A stretch of DNA of 64,000 bases from Cacconaster sp045641345 (GTDB lineage Bacteria; Bacteroidota; Bacteroidia; Bacteroidales; UBA932), in NCBI GenBank assembly GCA_045641345.1, contig JAZUGR010000030.1, positions 1-64,000 of the forward strand. The letters run 5' to 3'. The translations under genes were made by a program, and so were the position numbers. The notes under the pieces are model-generated. The model saw only the letters and a program-made list of their open reading frames with translations. It ran no database searches and was not told the DNA's origin. Positions 48,846-56,894 of this stretch are shown piece after piece (position 1 is the first letter of the stretch; every line of letters begins with the position of its first letter).

Positions 48846-50825
48846 ATGAAGAAACTTTTAATGGCAGCAGCGGCGGTAACCGTACTTCTTTCAGGTTGCA
48901 ACGAAGCCAGGGAAGTCCCCGTCAAGCCTGACCACATCCTCACCCAAACCGTTACCGGCAACGTTGTCGAAATACCCGACGTCGTCAAAACCAGTCTCGA
49001 CAAGGACAACTACTTCCAGGTCTGGACTGCCGGCGACCAGATTTCGGTCATCGACGGCACAGCCAACGAATGCTTCACCCTCTATGGCGAAAGCGGCACG
49101 GCCTACGGCACCTTCAAGGGCAAGAAGGACGTCGATGCAGTCAAAACCCTCTTTGCCGTATATCCCTACAGCGAAACCAACCGCGTCGAGAAGGATCAGG
49201 ACGGATACAAGCTCTTCGTAACCTACCCTTCGGAGATAACCTACGATCCTTCCACCGGCTGTGCAATGGGCAACAACGTGATGGTAGCCGCCAACAACGG
49301 CACCAGATTCGAGTTCCACAACGCAGGAGCCATCGTCAAGGTCAGCCTCACCGGCAGCTCCACCATCACCGGGCTCTCCATCAGCGACCGTGACGGCGAA
49401 GACATCGCCGGTACCGGCGAAATAAGGCTTGTGGGCAAAACCAACGAAGTGCTCATCGAAAAGGTCGAGGGAGCCAAATCGGTCAACGTCGATTTCGGCG
49501 AGGCCGGTCTCGCCCTCTCCAAGGAGCCTGTAGTCCTCACCATCGGCATCGCCCCGGTATCGGAGAGCGGTCTTGTGTGCAAGTACACCACAACCGAAGG
49601 TGATGAGGTCGAAATGAGCTACGATGTAGTTCCCGCCCCCAATTCGGTAACCTTCCTCCCCACCAAGGAGTTCGTTTCCCCCACCGTATATCTCGTGGGT
49701 GAAACCCTCAACGCAGCCATCAAGACCCTGGCGGCCGGCAGTTCCAAAACATTCAAGGCCACCGATTCCAAAATCACCAAGATCGTATTCGCAACCGGGG
49801 TTGACCTCTCCAAGATCACGGGCGGAGTCGACGTGAGCATGGTTCAGGACGGCCGCATACTCGCCACCTACAACAGCGGAGTCGCTACAATCTCCACCAA
49901 CGGCGAAAAGTTCGCGTCCGACCTCAAGTATATGTTCTTCAACCTCAACGCCCTTACCGCCATCGACGGATTCAGCGCAGTCAACACTCGCCTCACCACG
50001 TCGCTCGACTCCACCTTCATGGGCTGCAAGAAGCTTGCATCAATCGACCTGGGCAGCCTCGACCTCACGGAAATCCTGTCGTCACGCCATACTTTCGACG
50101 GCACTGCGGCCCTCGCCTCGCTCGACGTAACGCCTTTTGCCAACGCGTCGAAAGACACCTCGATGGCTTATGCATTCAACGGTTGCGGAGCCACCGAAAT
50201 CACAGGCATCGACCAGTTCAATACCTCATCCTGCCGCGATATGAGTTACATGTTCGCCAGCAGCGCAGTCAAGAACCTCGACCTCAAGAGTTTCAACACC
50301 GCCTCCGTCGTTACTATGGAGTCGATGTTCCAGAGCGCCAAAGTCCAGTCGGTTGACCTGTCGGGCTTCACCGCCGAAAAGGTAAAGTCGCTCAAGAATA
50401 TGTTCAGCAAGGCCGACAGCCTCGCTACAATCGACCTTTCGAGCTTTACGGCTCTCAGCACGAGGAGCAGCGAGAGCATCGCCCTCGAAGGCACGTTCCA
50501 GTTCACCGCAAAGGGCAAGATACAGGAAATCAACCTCGGTTCTGGATTCGTATCGCTCTACGGTTCCAATCAGCAAACTACATTCCTTACCTCCAGCACC
50601 TCCTACAAGGGTCATTTCGACCTCAAGTGCACCAGAGTCTTTGCGCAGGAGCTCATCGCAGCCTGCACGGCAGCAAGGAACAACAACCCTCTCAAGCTCA
50701 TCAATGCCGGCCAGATGGTGCTCAAGAACCTCGATGGCAAGGAATACACCTTTACCGATGCCGGCGGCAATCCCCAGACCCCTGCCCAGGTAACCAAAGA
50801 CTCCATAGTAATCGATCCGGAATAA
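48846..50825 (+). CDS. Surface lipoprotein: fimbrillin-like N-domain plus BspA-like leucine-rich repeats
   Basis: A 659-residue protein with lipobox VLLSGCNE (Cys 19). Residues of about 30-285 are fimbrillin-like (VWTAGDQISVIDGTANECF, LFAVYPYSETN, GNNVMVAANNGTRFEFHNAG). Residues of about 350-570 are DUF285/BspA-type repeats: LKYMFFNLNALTAIDGF, LDSTFMGCKKLASIDL, MAYAFNGCGATEITGI, MSYMFASSAVKNLDL, MESMFQSAKVQSVDL, LKNMFSKADSLATIDL, spaced about 23-27 residues. BspA proteins bind host matrix and other bacteria; that role here is inference. First gene of the surface operon. Confidence 0.82.
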   Translation: MKKLLMAAAAVTVLLSGCNEAREVPVKPDHILTQTVTGNVVEIPDVVKTSLDKDNYFQVWTAGDQISVIDGTANECFTLYGESGTAYGTFKGKKDVDAVKTLFAVYPYSETNRVEKDQDGYKLFVTYPSEITYDPSTGCAMGNNVMVAANNGTRFEFHNAGAIVKVSLTGSSTITGLSISDRDGEDIAGTGEIRLVGKTNEVLIEKVEGAKSVNVDFGEAGLALSKEPVVLTIGIAPVSESGLVCKYTTTEGDEVEMSYDVVPAPNSVTFLPTKEFVSPTVYLVGETLNAAIKTLAAGSSKTFKATDSKITKIVFATGVDLSKITGGVDVSMVQDGRILATYNSGVATISTNGEKFASDLKYMFFNLNALTAIDGFSAVNTRLTTSLDSTFMGCKKLASIDLGSLDLTEILSSRHTFDGTAALASLDVTPFANASKDTSMAYAFNGCGATEITGIDQFNTSSCRDMSYMFASSAVKNLDLKSFNTASVVTMESMFQSAKVQSVDLSGFTAEKVKSLKNMFSKADSLATIDLSSFTALSTRSSESIALEGTFQFTAKGKIQEINLGSGFVSLYGSNQQTTFLTSSTSYKGHFDLKCTRVFAQELIAACTAARNNNPLKLINAGQMVLKNLDGKEYTFTDAGGNPQTPAQVTKDSIVIDPE

Positions 50826-50850
50826 CAATAATCCCTAAACAATAAACATT

Positions 50851-50985
50851 ATGAAAGAAATTTATTCGCGTCCCACAATCGAAATCCTCACCGTTGCGGT
50901 AGAGGAAGGGGCCTGCACCGGCGCAAGCGGCACAGAACAGCTGACTCAGATACCGGGCACCTGGAACACTTATTCTAATTTCTAA
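50851..50985 (+). CDS. Small peptide gene (44 aa) between two surface lipoprotein genes
   Basis: ATG at 50851 to TAA at 50985. It starts MKEIYSRPTIEILTV and has one Cys (EEGACTGAS). The N-terminus resembles a recurrent class of short Bacteroidales peptides beginning MKK-x-Y-x-x-P-x-x-E, with no signal peptide and no known function. It lies 25 bases after the LRR gene and 11 bases before the beta-helix gene, so all three are co-transcribed. A coding role is supported by position and codon use, not by homology proof. Confidence 0.62.
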   Translation: MKEIYSRPTIEILTVAVEEGACTGASGTEQLTQIPGTWNTYSNF

Positions 50986-50996
50986 AAAAAACCGCT

Positions 50997-53900
50997 ATGA
51001 AAAAAGCTTTACTCGCATTTGCAGCAATCCTTGCCATAGCGGTAGGATGCTCCAAGGAGAACTTCAAAACGATGATCTCCCGCATTACCGGCGACAATGT
51101 CACCGGCATCACCAGAATCTCAGCCAAAATCCTTGACTCCGATGCCAGGGCCACTCTCGATATGAGCAACCCCGACTGCTACAAACAGGTATGGGAAGAG
51201 GCCGATTGCATCGCAGTTACAGACATTAATGGCAAAGCAGTCAAATTCAACTACATAGGTGAAGACGGCTCCTCCGAAGGCGAATTCGAGGCCGACGAGG
51301 GCAAAGCCCTCACCGACACTGCCATCAACCGTTATGCAGTTTATCCCTATGACTCATTCAACTCCGTGGCGCTCAGTAAGGAAGGCGACAGTGTCACCGT
51401 CGTTTATCCCGCTCAGCAAACCTTTGATTTCTATACAGGCAAGGCAGAGGGCAACAACCTGATGCTGGCCGAGATGAAGGTCAATGACGGAGACTCCACG
51501 TTCTATTTCAAGAACGTCTGCGCATATATGCAGCTGAAAGTAGCTCCCGGCGACAATGGCGACCAGATCCGCACCATCATAATCAAGAGCCTCGAGGGCA
51601 ACGTAATCAACGGCCGCGCCGACGTGGCAATCGATGCAAAGACGGGCGAATTCTCGTCAATCGAATTCGATGAGCGGTATGGCAACAGTTCGTCCATCAT
51701 CGCCTGCTACGATGACGACAACGAAGGCCTCGACATCACGGGTGAGCCCATCATAGTGGCCGTGCCTCCCATCAGCGGAGGGTTCAGCGTAACGGTAGTG
51801 ACCTGCGACGGTCTCTCTATGACCAAAGAGTCTTCCACCGAGCTTGAAATAGGCACTTTCGTAACGATGCCCGAATTCGATTTCGCCGGAATCGAGCCCT
51901 CGATCGAGATACCTGAAGAGGGTGCAACATACGTTTCCTTCAAGGAAGCTCTCGAAGCCGCAAACTCAACCGGAAGCGACTGCACAATCCGTCTCCTCTC
52001 CGACTGCTATGTTACCGGGCCTGCCGAATTCGACAATTCGAACCCCGACAGCATCACAGTCGATCTCAACGGCTACAAGCTTTACGAATCCGACGTCAAC
52101 CGCATCTGCGTATGCGACGGAACCACCCTTGTAATCAAGGGCAACGAAGCCGGTGCCGGTGAAATCATACAGGAAAGTGCAGATTGCAACGCCGTTGACG
52201 TTTATGGTACGCTCAATGTGCGCAGCGGCAAGATAACCGCAGGCTACGCTGCAGTCAAGGTGTACAACGGCTCGTTCGAAATGACCGGCGGCGAGCTTGT
52301 ATGCAACAATTACAGCGCCAACGGAGCCTTCGAAGTCAATGTAGACACTGATCACAGCCTCGCCGGAGCCGAGCTCAAGGGTGGCAAAATCACCTCTACA
52401 AGCCGTGGAGTCTATGCAAAATACTATGACGAAGGCGATTTGGTGAACATCTATGAAGGTATGAAGGTAGTGGCCGGTCGCTCAACCATCTGCGCCAGCA
52501 CCAGCGGCAGCATAGTTATCCAGGGTGGCGATTACGAATCCACGTCCACAAACGTGATATACACAACCGGAGACAGCCCTTCCATCAAAGTTACCGGAGG
52601 CTGGTTCTACTCACCTTATGTAACTCCCGCAAGCGGTACGATAACGGTTGAAGGCGAGTGCTATTTCAACAATTCAAACAGCCTCAGCGGCAAGATTGCA
52701 GAAGGTTTCAACCTCGGCTCCTGCGAAGTTGAACACGATGGCAAGATATTCACTGTCGTTGTAAAAGAAGAAGAGACCAGGCAGGCTGTGCTGACGAAAG
52801 ACGACGACGGCACTGAAATAATGACCGGCAAGCTCACCGAAGTTCTCAAAAAGGCAGTCGAAGAGGAAGGCAACGTCACGATCACCCTCCTTACCGACGC
52901 CCAGTGCAAGGAAGCCGTTACATTCATTACAAAAGACAGGACTGTCACCCTCAACCTCAACGGCAAAACGGTAATGTCGACCGGCTCCAACCGTCCTATC
53001 GTCGGAGACGGTACCTTTATTATAAAGTCGGAGGATGAGAGCGGCTCGCCTCTGCCTGAAGGCACGATGACCCAGACCACCACCAGCAGTTACATCGTAT
53101 CACAAACCGGTGGAGAACTGATAATCAAGAACGGCAACTTCATACATACCGAAGGAAGCACGGCTTCAGCCCTTTATTCAACCGGCGGCGACCTCACCAT
53201 AGAGGGCGGCTATGTCGAAGACGACTGCTACCGCGTGGTTTACAAGACCAACGGCAAGCTCTCTATCAAGGGTGGCGAAATCATCTGCAACAACTCCAAA
53301 GACTCAATCCCTCAGTGCGTCTATCTCTCGACGAAATCCGAAGGCGAATTCACGGGCGGCCATATCAACGGCGTAATGACATACTATGCTCTTGATGGTG
53401 GCGAGTACAAGGGCTGCAAGAAGCTCGTAATCGACGGCGCCTCGGTTGACTATATCGGCAACAACGGTATAGCGCCCGAAGAATATGGCACCCAGGAAGC
53501 CGGCAAGATTGAAGTCAAGAGCGGCACCTTCAACAACCTTATGATCGATGCCAAGAGAGCAAGCCACATCGTCGAAATCACGGGCGGTACCTTCAACGGA
53601 GGCGTAACGGTATGTGCCGACGCTGCGGTAGGCAAAACACCGGTGAACACAGGTGTGGTCAACATCAAGGGCGGCACCTTCAACGGAGGTGACTCCACTG
53701 CGCTTGTCGTGGTTGCCGGTCAGGTAACGATCGACGGCGGCACCTTCACCTCATCCTGCCCCACCGGTACAGTCCGTGCAGGCGGCAGGGTACATATCAA
53801 CCGTCAGGACCACATAATGGCCGGAACAATCACCATCAATGAAAATGTTTCGATAACAGCTACCGGAAGCGGCAACCGTGCCATCTATGTAGGTTCGGGC

Positions 53901-55193
53901 CACGGCCAGGATGCTACCAAGGATGCCGTGATCAACGTCAACGGAGCAACGGTCAAGAGTGAAGACCGCGCAATTCATATGTATTCAGGTACGTTGAACA
54001 TCATTAACGGATTGTTCACAACCACCTCTGAGTCGCAGCCCGTATTGTACTGCAGTGCCACAGGCAAGACCTGTAATCTCAATATTACAGACTGCTATTT
54101 CGCAGGAACCAAAATGATAAGCAGCGGCGACAAGGAAACATCCGACATCACCAAATCCGTTTTCAGTGGCCATTACACCGGTGAAGTCGAGCCGAAGTTC
54201 ATCAAAGACGGCTTTGCATGCAAGGCTGACCCCAGCCCCGTAACGATAGGCGGCGTAACCTACACCTACATCGTGGATGAGGATGCATCCCTGCCCGACA
54301 TCGTATCGGTAAACGGTGAAATGTTCAAATCCTTTGACGCAGCTGCCGTTGCAGCCAAGACCTACAATGGCGAAGGCGACGTTACCCTCAAACTCGAAAC
54401 CACAGACACCGTAGAGGTGGCTTCGAGAGTCGACCTCACCAACGCTAACGGCAAGAAGATAACGTTCGACCTCAATGGAGGCGTGATCAAGAGTCTGACC
54501 GACTCCCTGATAACCGCTACCGGCAAACTTGATATCAAGGGCGGCAAGCTCGTTTCGACCTCAGGCAAATACAAGTTGCTCCATGTTGGAGTCGGAGGAG
54601 TCGTAAACACCGAGAACTGCGTTTTCGAAGACCACAACAACTACTCCAACAACAATGTACACTACTATGTCATCTGCGCACAAGGTACAGGTACCTCCAA
54701 TATGGGAGAACTCCATCTCAAGGATGGAACCAAAATCATCAAGGCTTCCGGGTGGGGATACTGCTTGCGTGTAGGGTATAGCATTTTCACTACCGAGGGG
54801 GACGTTGAAATTACCGGACATGCAAATCCCCTTTCAGGTGATAATTATGGAAAGGGTGCCCCGCTCGTATATGCTCACACCGGTGGAAAGATAACAATTA
54901 ATGATGGTGCAAGTTTCTATTCTCCGGGACTTGGTAATGCTTATGTTATAAATGTTGCCACAGGTAACACCAACGGCTACATAACAATCAATGGAGGCTA
55001 CTTCTACGGCGACCAGGCCTGCATAAAGGAGTCAAGCTCCGGATATGCAAAAAAAGTACTGACTATCAAGGGAGGATATTTCAGCCATGACTTCTCGTCC
55101 CTGAATTTCATGGGAGGCAAGACGCTGACCCCTTGTTCAGTTACGCACACTCACGGCGGAAAGGAACTCACTTACTCTTTCGAAGCAAAGTAA
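50997..55193 (+). CDS. Large surface lipoprotein: fimbrillin-like N-domain plus three beta-helix modules
   Basis: A 1398-residue protein with lipobox LAIAVGCSKEN (Cys about 18). Residues of about 50-300 are fimbrillin-like (VWEEADCIAVTD, RYAVYPYDSFN, YFKNVCAYMQLKV). Three modules follow, each opening with an alpha/beta-type segment: YVSFKEALEAANSTGSDC near 310, LTEVLKKAVEEEGNVTI near 613, FKSFDAAAVAAKTYNGEG near 1110. Each leads to a V-T-x-D-L-N-G strand and then right-handed beta-helix rungs with repeating GG/G-G-x-F (KGGTFNGGDS, TIDGGTFTSS). It lacks a C-terminal sorting signal that I recognise. It is paralogous to the protein at 59376-63815. Adhesin or glycan-binding stalk is inference. 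Confidence 0.82.
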   Translation: MKKALLAFAAILAIAVGCSKENFKTMISRITGDNVTGITRISAKILDSDARATLDMSNPDCYKQVWEEADCIAVTDINGKAVKFNYIGEDGSSEGEFEADEGKALTDTAINRYAVYPYDSFNSVALSKEGDSVTVVYPAQQTFDFYTGKAEGNNLMLAEMKVNDGDSTFYFKNVCAYMQLKVAPGDNGDQIRTIIIKSLEGNVINGRADVAIDAKTGEFSSIEFDERYGNSSSIIACYDDDNEGLDITGEPIIVAVPPISGGFSVTVVTCDGLSMTKESSTELEIGTFVTMPEFDFAGIEPSIEIPEEGATYVSFKEALEAANSTGSDCTIRLLSDCYVTGPAEFDNSNPDSITVDLNGYKLYESDVNRICVCDGTTLVIKGNEAGAGEIIQESADCNAVDVYGTLNVRSGKITAGYAAVKVYNGSFEMTGGELVCNNYSANGAFEVNVDTDHSLAGAELKGGKITSTSRGVYAKYYDEGDLVNIYEGMKVVAGRSTICASTSGSIVIQGGDYESTSTNVIYTTGDSPSIKVTGGWFYSPYVTPASGTITVEGECYFNNSNSLSGKIAEGFNLGSCEVEHDGKIFTVVVKEEETRQAVLTKDDDGTEIMTGKLTEVLKKAVEEEGNVTITLLTDAQCKEAVTFITKDRTVTLNLNGKTVMSTGSNRPIVGDGTFIIKSEDESGSPLPEGTMTQTTTSSYIVSQTGGELIIKNGNFIHTEGSTASALYSTGGDLTIEGGYVEDDCYRVVYKTNGKLSIKGGEIICNNSKDSIPQCVYLSTKSEGEFTGGHINGVMTYYALDGGEYKGCKKLVIDGASVDYIGNNGIAPEEYGTQEAGKIEVKSGTFNNLMIDAKRASHIVEITGGTFNGGVTVCADAAVGKTPVNTGVVNIKGGTFNGGDSTALVVVAGQVTIDGGTFTSSCPTGTVRAGGRVHINRQDHIMAGTITINENVSITATGSGNRAIYVGSGHGQDATKDAVINVNGATVKSEDRAIHMYSGTLNIINGLFTTTSESQPVLYCSATGKTCNLNITDCYFAGTKMISSGDKETSDITKSVFSGHYTGEVEPKFIKDGFACKADPSPVTIGGVTYTYIVDEDASLPDIVSVNGEMFKSFDAAAVAAKTYNGEGDVTLKLETTDTVEVASRVDLTNANGKKITFDLNGGVIKSLTDSLITATGKLDIKGGKLVSTSGKYKLLHVGVGGVVNTENCVFEDHNNYSNNNVHYYVICAQGTGTSNMGELHLKDGTKIIKASGWGYCLRVGYSIFTTEGDVEITGHANPLSGDNYGKGAPLVYAHTGGKITINDGASFYSPGLGNAYVINVATGNTNGYITINGGYFYGDQACIKESSSGYAKKVLTIKGGYFSHDFSSLNFMGGKTLTPCSVTHTHGGKELTYSFEAK

Positions 55194-55214
55194 TCCTCTA
55201 TCCCTACTGAATCA

Positions 55215-55243
55215 AGCTCCGGCCCCGCGGCCGGAGCTTTTTT
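55215..55243 (+). terminator. Terminator of the surface operon
   Basis: AGCTCCGGCC and GGCCGGAGCT form a perfect 10-bp stem with a 4-base loop followed by TTTTT, 21 bases after the beta-helix gene stop. Confidence 0.9.
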
Positions 55244-55267
55244 CGTACCCAGCTCCCCTGAAATACG

Positions 55268-55320
55268 GCATTCTACCTGTATGCTTCGGCGCCGAAATCC
55301 GCTTGAACGCGAAATCACCC
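55268..55320 (-). pseudogene. Remnant of a second Rpn-family gene (N-terminal codons)
   Basis: The minus strand reads GDFAFKRISAPKH, and the DNA aligns over about 52 bases with the part of the intact Rpn gene (56402-56452) that encodes VDFAFKRIFGTEAY, with one single-base length change that breaks the frame. No start or remainder of the gene is present. It lies next to the first copy of the 39-bp repeat, just as the intact gene lies next to the second copy. Confidence 0.6.
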
Positions 55321-55510
55321 GGCAGAATATTTTCCCCTGAGGACACTTTGTCTGAACGGTTACGAACCGGCGGACGGTCCAGGCGGAGACGGAATTACAC
55401 TTTCGGAAGACTTGCCGCCCTCGGCACTAGAGGGAGGGGCCCACGAAGTGGGAGGGCCTGGTCTGGAGAAAGTGCAGATTCCGCGTAGTCGAATGGAAAA
55501 GATATTCTCC
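55321..55510. repeat. Imperfect palindromic element, possible MITE-like or repetitive extragenic sequence
   Basis: The outer ends carry GAATATTTTCC (55325-55335) and the reverse complement of a closely similar sequence (GGAAAAGATATTC near 55497). Further in, AATTACACTTTC and the inverse of GAAAGTGCAGATTCC are also related. The centre has a GGGCCCAC-GAA-GTGGG hairpin at about 55437-55460. The first copy of the 39-bp repeat lies inside it. No ORF with a start codon was found. Confidence 0.35.
55364..55402. repeat. 39-bp direct repeat, copy 1
   Basis: Begins GAACCGGCGGACGG and ends GGAATTACACTT. It is identical over 39 bases to 56590-56628. The two copies bracket the Rpn gene. Confidence 0.9.
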
Positions 55511-55550
55511 GGCAGAAAAAAATGATTGATGACATCGAGACAAAAGTATA

Positions 55551-55585
55551 GCCGCCACACAGGATACAATCCCAGTAGTGGCGGC
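55551..55585 (-). terminator. Hairpin downstream of the Rpn gene
   Basis: GCCGCCAC and GTGGCGGC form an 8-bp stem around a 19-base loop, and TATACTTTTG follows on the minus strand, about 40 bases after the Rpn stop. T-richness on the plus side also makes it usable in the other direction. Confidence 0.5.
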
Positions 55586-55626
55586 CATTATTTTTGGTGT
55601 CGTGTTGAGATTCAGGTAACGCGGTA

Positions 55627-56496
55627 CTACAATGCCTTGACCTCCTCTATGGAAAGCCCAAAATACTTGGAAATCATTGCAGGATCAATCCCGTCGTCTT
55701 TCATCTTCCTGGCCACCTCGCGACCTCTTTCGGCTGCGCCTTCGGCTTTGGCCCTTTCGCAAGCCTCGCGCTTGGAGTTCTCGATATCACGTTGTGTCAT
55801 CATATCCTTGACATATTCTATCTCTTCGTCCTTGGAGAAACAGGCCCGTTCGCAGGCGTCGAAGAAATGACTGAATTTCCTGTCACCCCTGAACGCTTCG
55901 GGTATCTCTTTCAACGAAGATGAGTTCTGTAGCAAAAATAGCCATTTTTCCAGATTGTTTGCAAGTTTCTTCTCGCTTTTCTTGAAATCGCGCAGCCCAA
56001 GGAAAAAGAATTCTGTACCACCTCCCATCTTCTCGTGGGTCTCGATATCCTGCAAAGTATAGTGGAGCAGGTAACGGCCGTTCTGATTGGCGATGTCAAG
56101 ATCGGCCAGAGGGAAGTTCAGGAAAGAGACGACATAGATCGGCGGGAGTCGATAGTCCCAGTCGCCGGGTCTGCCGAGCAGTGAAATGAACTTCGATGCA
56201 TAGAAAAGCGTCCTCTCGCGGAACCACTTTTGAGAGGCCTTCTGCATCTCGATTATGAACTCCTTGCCTGAGGCATCCTCGCAACATAAGTCAATGACGC
56301 TCTTGCGCGAGTCGGAGGTCTCGCCCGGAAGTTCGCCGTTGATGAATTTCACGTCCACGATTCCTATGCCCGGAATCAGATCGTTGAGAAGGTTCACGGT
56401 GTTCTGCTTGTAGGCCTCTGTACCGAAGATGCGCTTGAAGGCGAAATCAACCGTCGGGTCGGCGAAACGTGTCGCCGGAATGATGTAGTCTGTCAT
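55627..56496 (-). CDS. Rpn-family recombination-promoting nuclease / PD-(D/E)XK transposase-like protein
   Basis: A 289-residue protein of the PDDEXK_2 family. DPTVDFAFKRIFGTEAYK opens the conserved domain. The nuclease motif is SVIDLCCEDASGKEFIIEMQ, in which D, E and Q are the metal-site residues. The C-terminal part is charged and helical with a GREVARKMKDDGIDPAMISK tail typical of the family, which resembles an HTH. Rpn proteins promote RecA-independent recombination and may act in phage defence or horizontal exchange. ATG at 56496 was chosen over a TTG two codons upstream. The gene is flanked by 39-bp repeats and by a decayed second copy. Confidence 0.88.
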   Translation of the reverse strand: MTDYIIPATRFADPTVDFAFKRIFGTEAYKQNTVNLLNDLIPGIGIVDVKFINGELPGETSDSRKSVIDLCCEDASGKEFIIEMQKASQKWFRERTLFYASKFISLLGRPGDWDYRLPPIYVVSFLNFPLADLDIANQNGRYLLHYTLQDIETHEKMGGGTEFFFLGLRDFKKSEKKLANNLEKWLFLLQNSSSLKEIPEAFRGDRKFSHFFDACERACFSKDEEIEYVKDMMTQRDIENSKREACERAKAEGAAERGREVARKMKDDGIDPAMISKYFGLSIEEVKAL

Positions 56497-56589
56497 ACAC
56501 AAATCTTTTTAACAGACTGCAATATTATGCCCAAAACCGCACTTCGGGCAAAGAAATATCCAACAGCCCCCGACTTAGCCGATTTACAA

Positions 56590-56628
56590 GAACCGGCGGA
56601 CGGTCCAGGCGGAGACGGAATTACACTT
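56590..56628. repeat. 39-bp direct repeat, copy 2, upstream of the intact Rpn gene
   Basis: Identical to 55364-55402 over 39 bases. It lies 94 bases upstream of the Rpn ATG. The remaining gap to 56836 is AT-richer and shows no ORF, tRNA or clear promoter other than this repeat. Confidence 0.9.
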
Positions 56629-56836
56629 AAACAAGTCAGTTTGACCAGCCTTCAAATACCTGATATGCCTTAGCCGCCTATCTCTGTAAGTTTCAGGGAA
56701 GTGAGAATCCGGATTTTTAGCCATAAATCACGATAATTATCGTCTATTACGTCCTTTCCCATTGAAATACCATCGGAATGGATTAAATCTGTGAGGTTTA
56801 TTGACAATCAGCAGAAATGTTTTCGCCAACAGGCAC

Positions 56837-56868
56837 AAAAAAAGTCCGGGACATCAAAGACCCGGACC
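56837..56868 (-). terminator. Terminator of the helical lipoprotein gene
   Basis: On the minus strand GTCCGGG and CCCGGAC form a 7-bp stem with a 10-base loop followed by seven T residues, 27 bases after the stop at 56895. Confidence 0.85.
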
Positions 56869-56894
56869 TCAAAGTTTGATATTTTCCGGCCGGC

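Noticed and set aside
51900..55100. Repeated GGC/GGA-rich motifs in the beta-helix genes as a CRISPR-like array
   Set aside because: The repeats are degenerate, in frame, of uneven spacing and encode protein rungs.
55364..55523. Open plus-strand frame through the repeat region
   Set aside because: It has no start codon, lies in a palindromic repeat, and ends in a Lys-rich tail made by an A-run. More likely repeat sequence than a gene.
55364..56628. The 39-bp repeats as target-site duplications of a transposon around the Rpn gene
   Set aside because: They are too long for target-site duplications, no terminal inverted repeats were seen, and the first copy sits beside an Rpn remnant at the same relative side as the second copy beside the intact gene, which fits a duplicated upstream element better.
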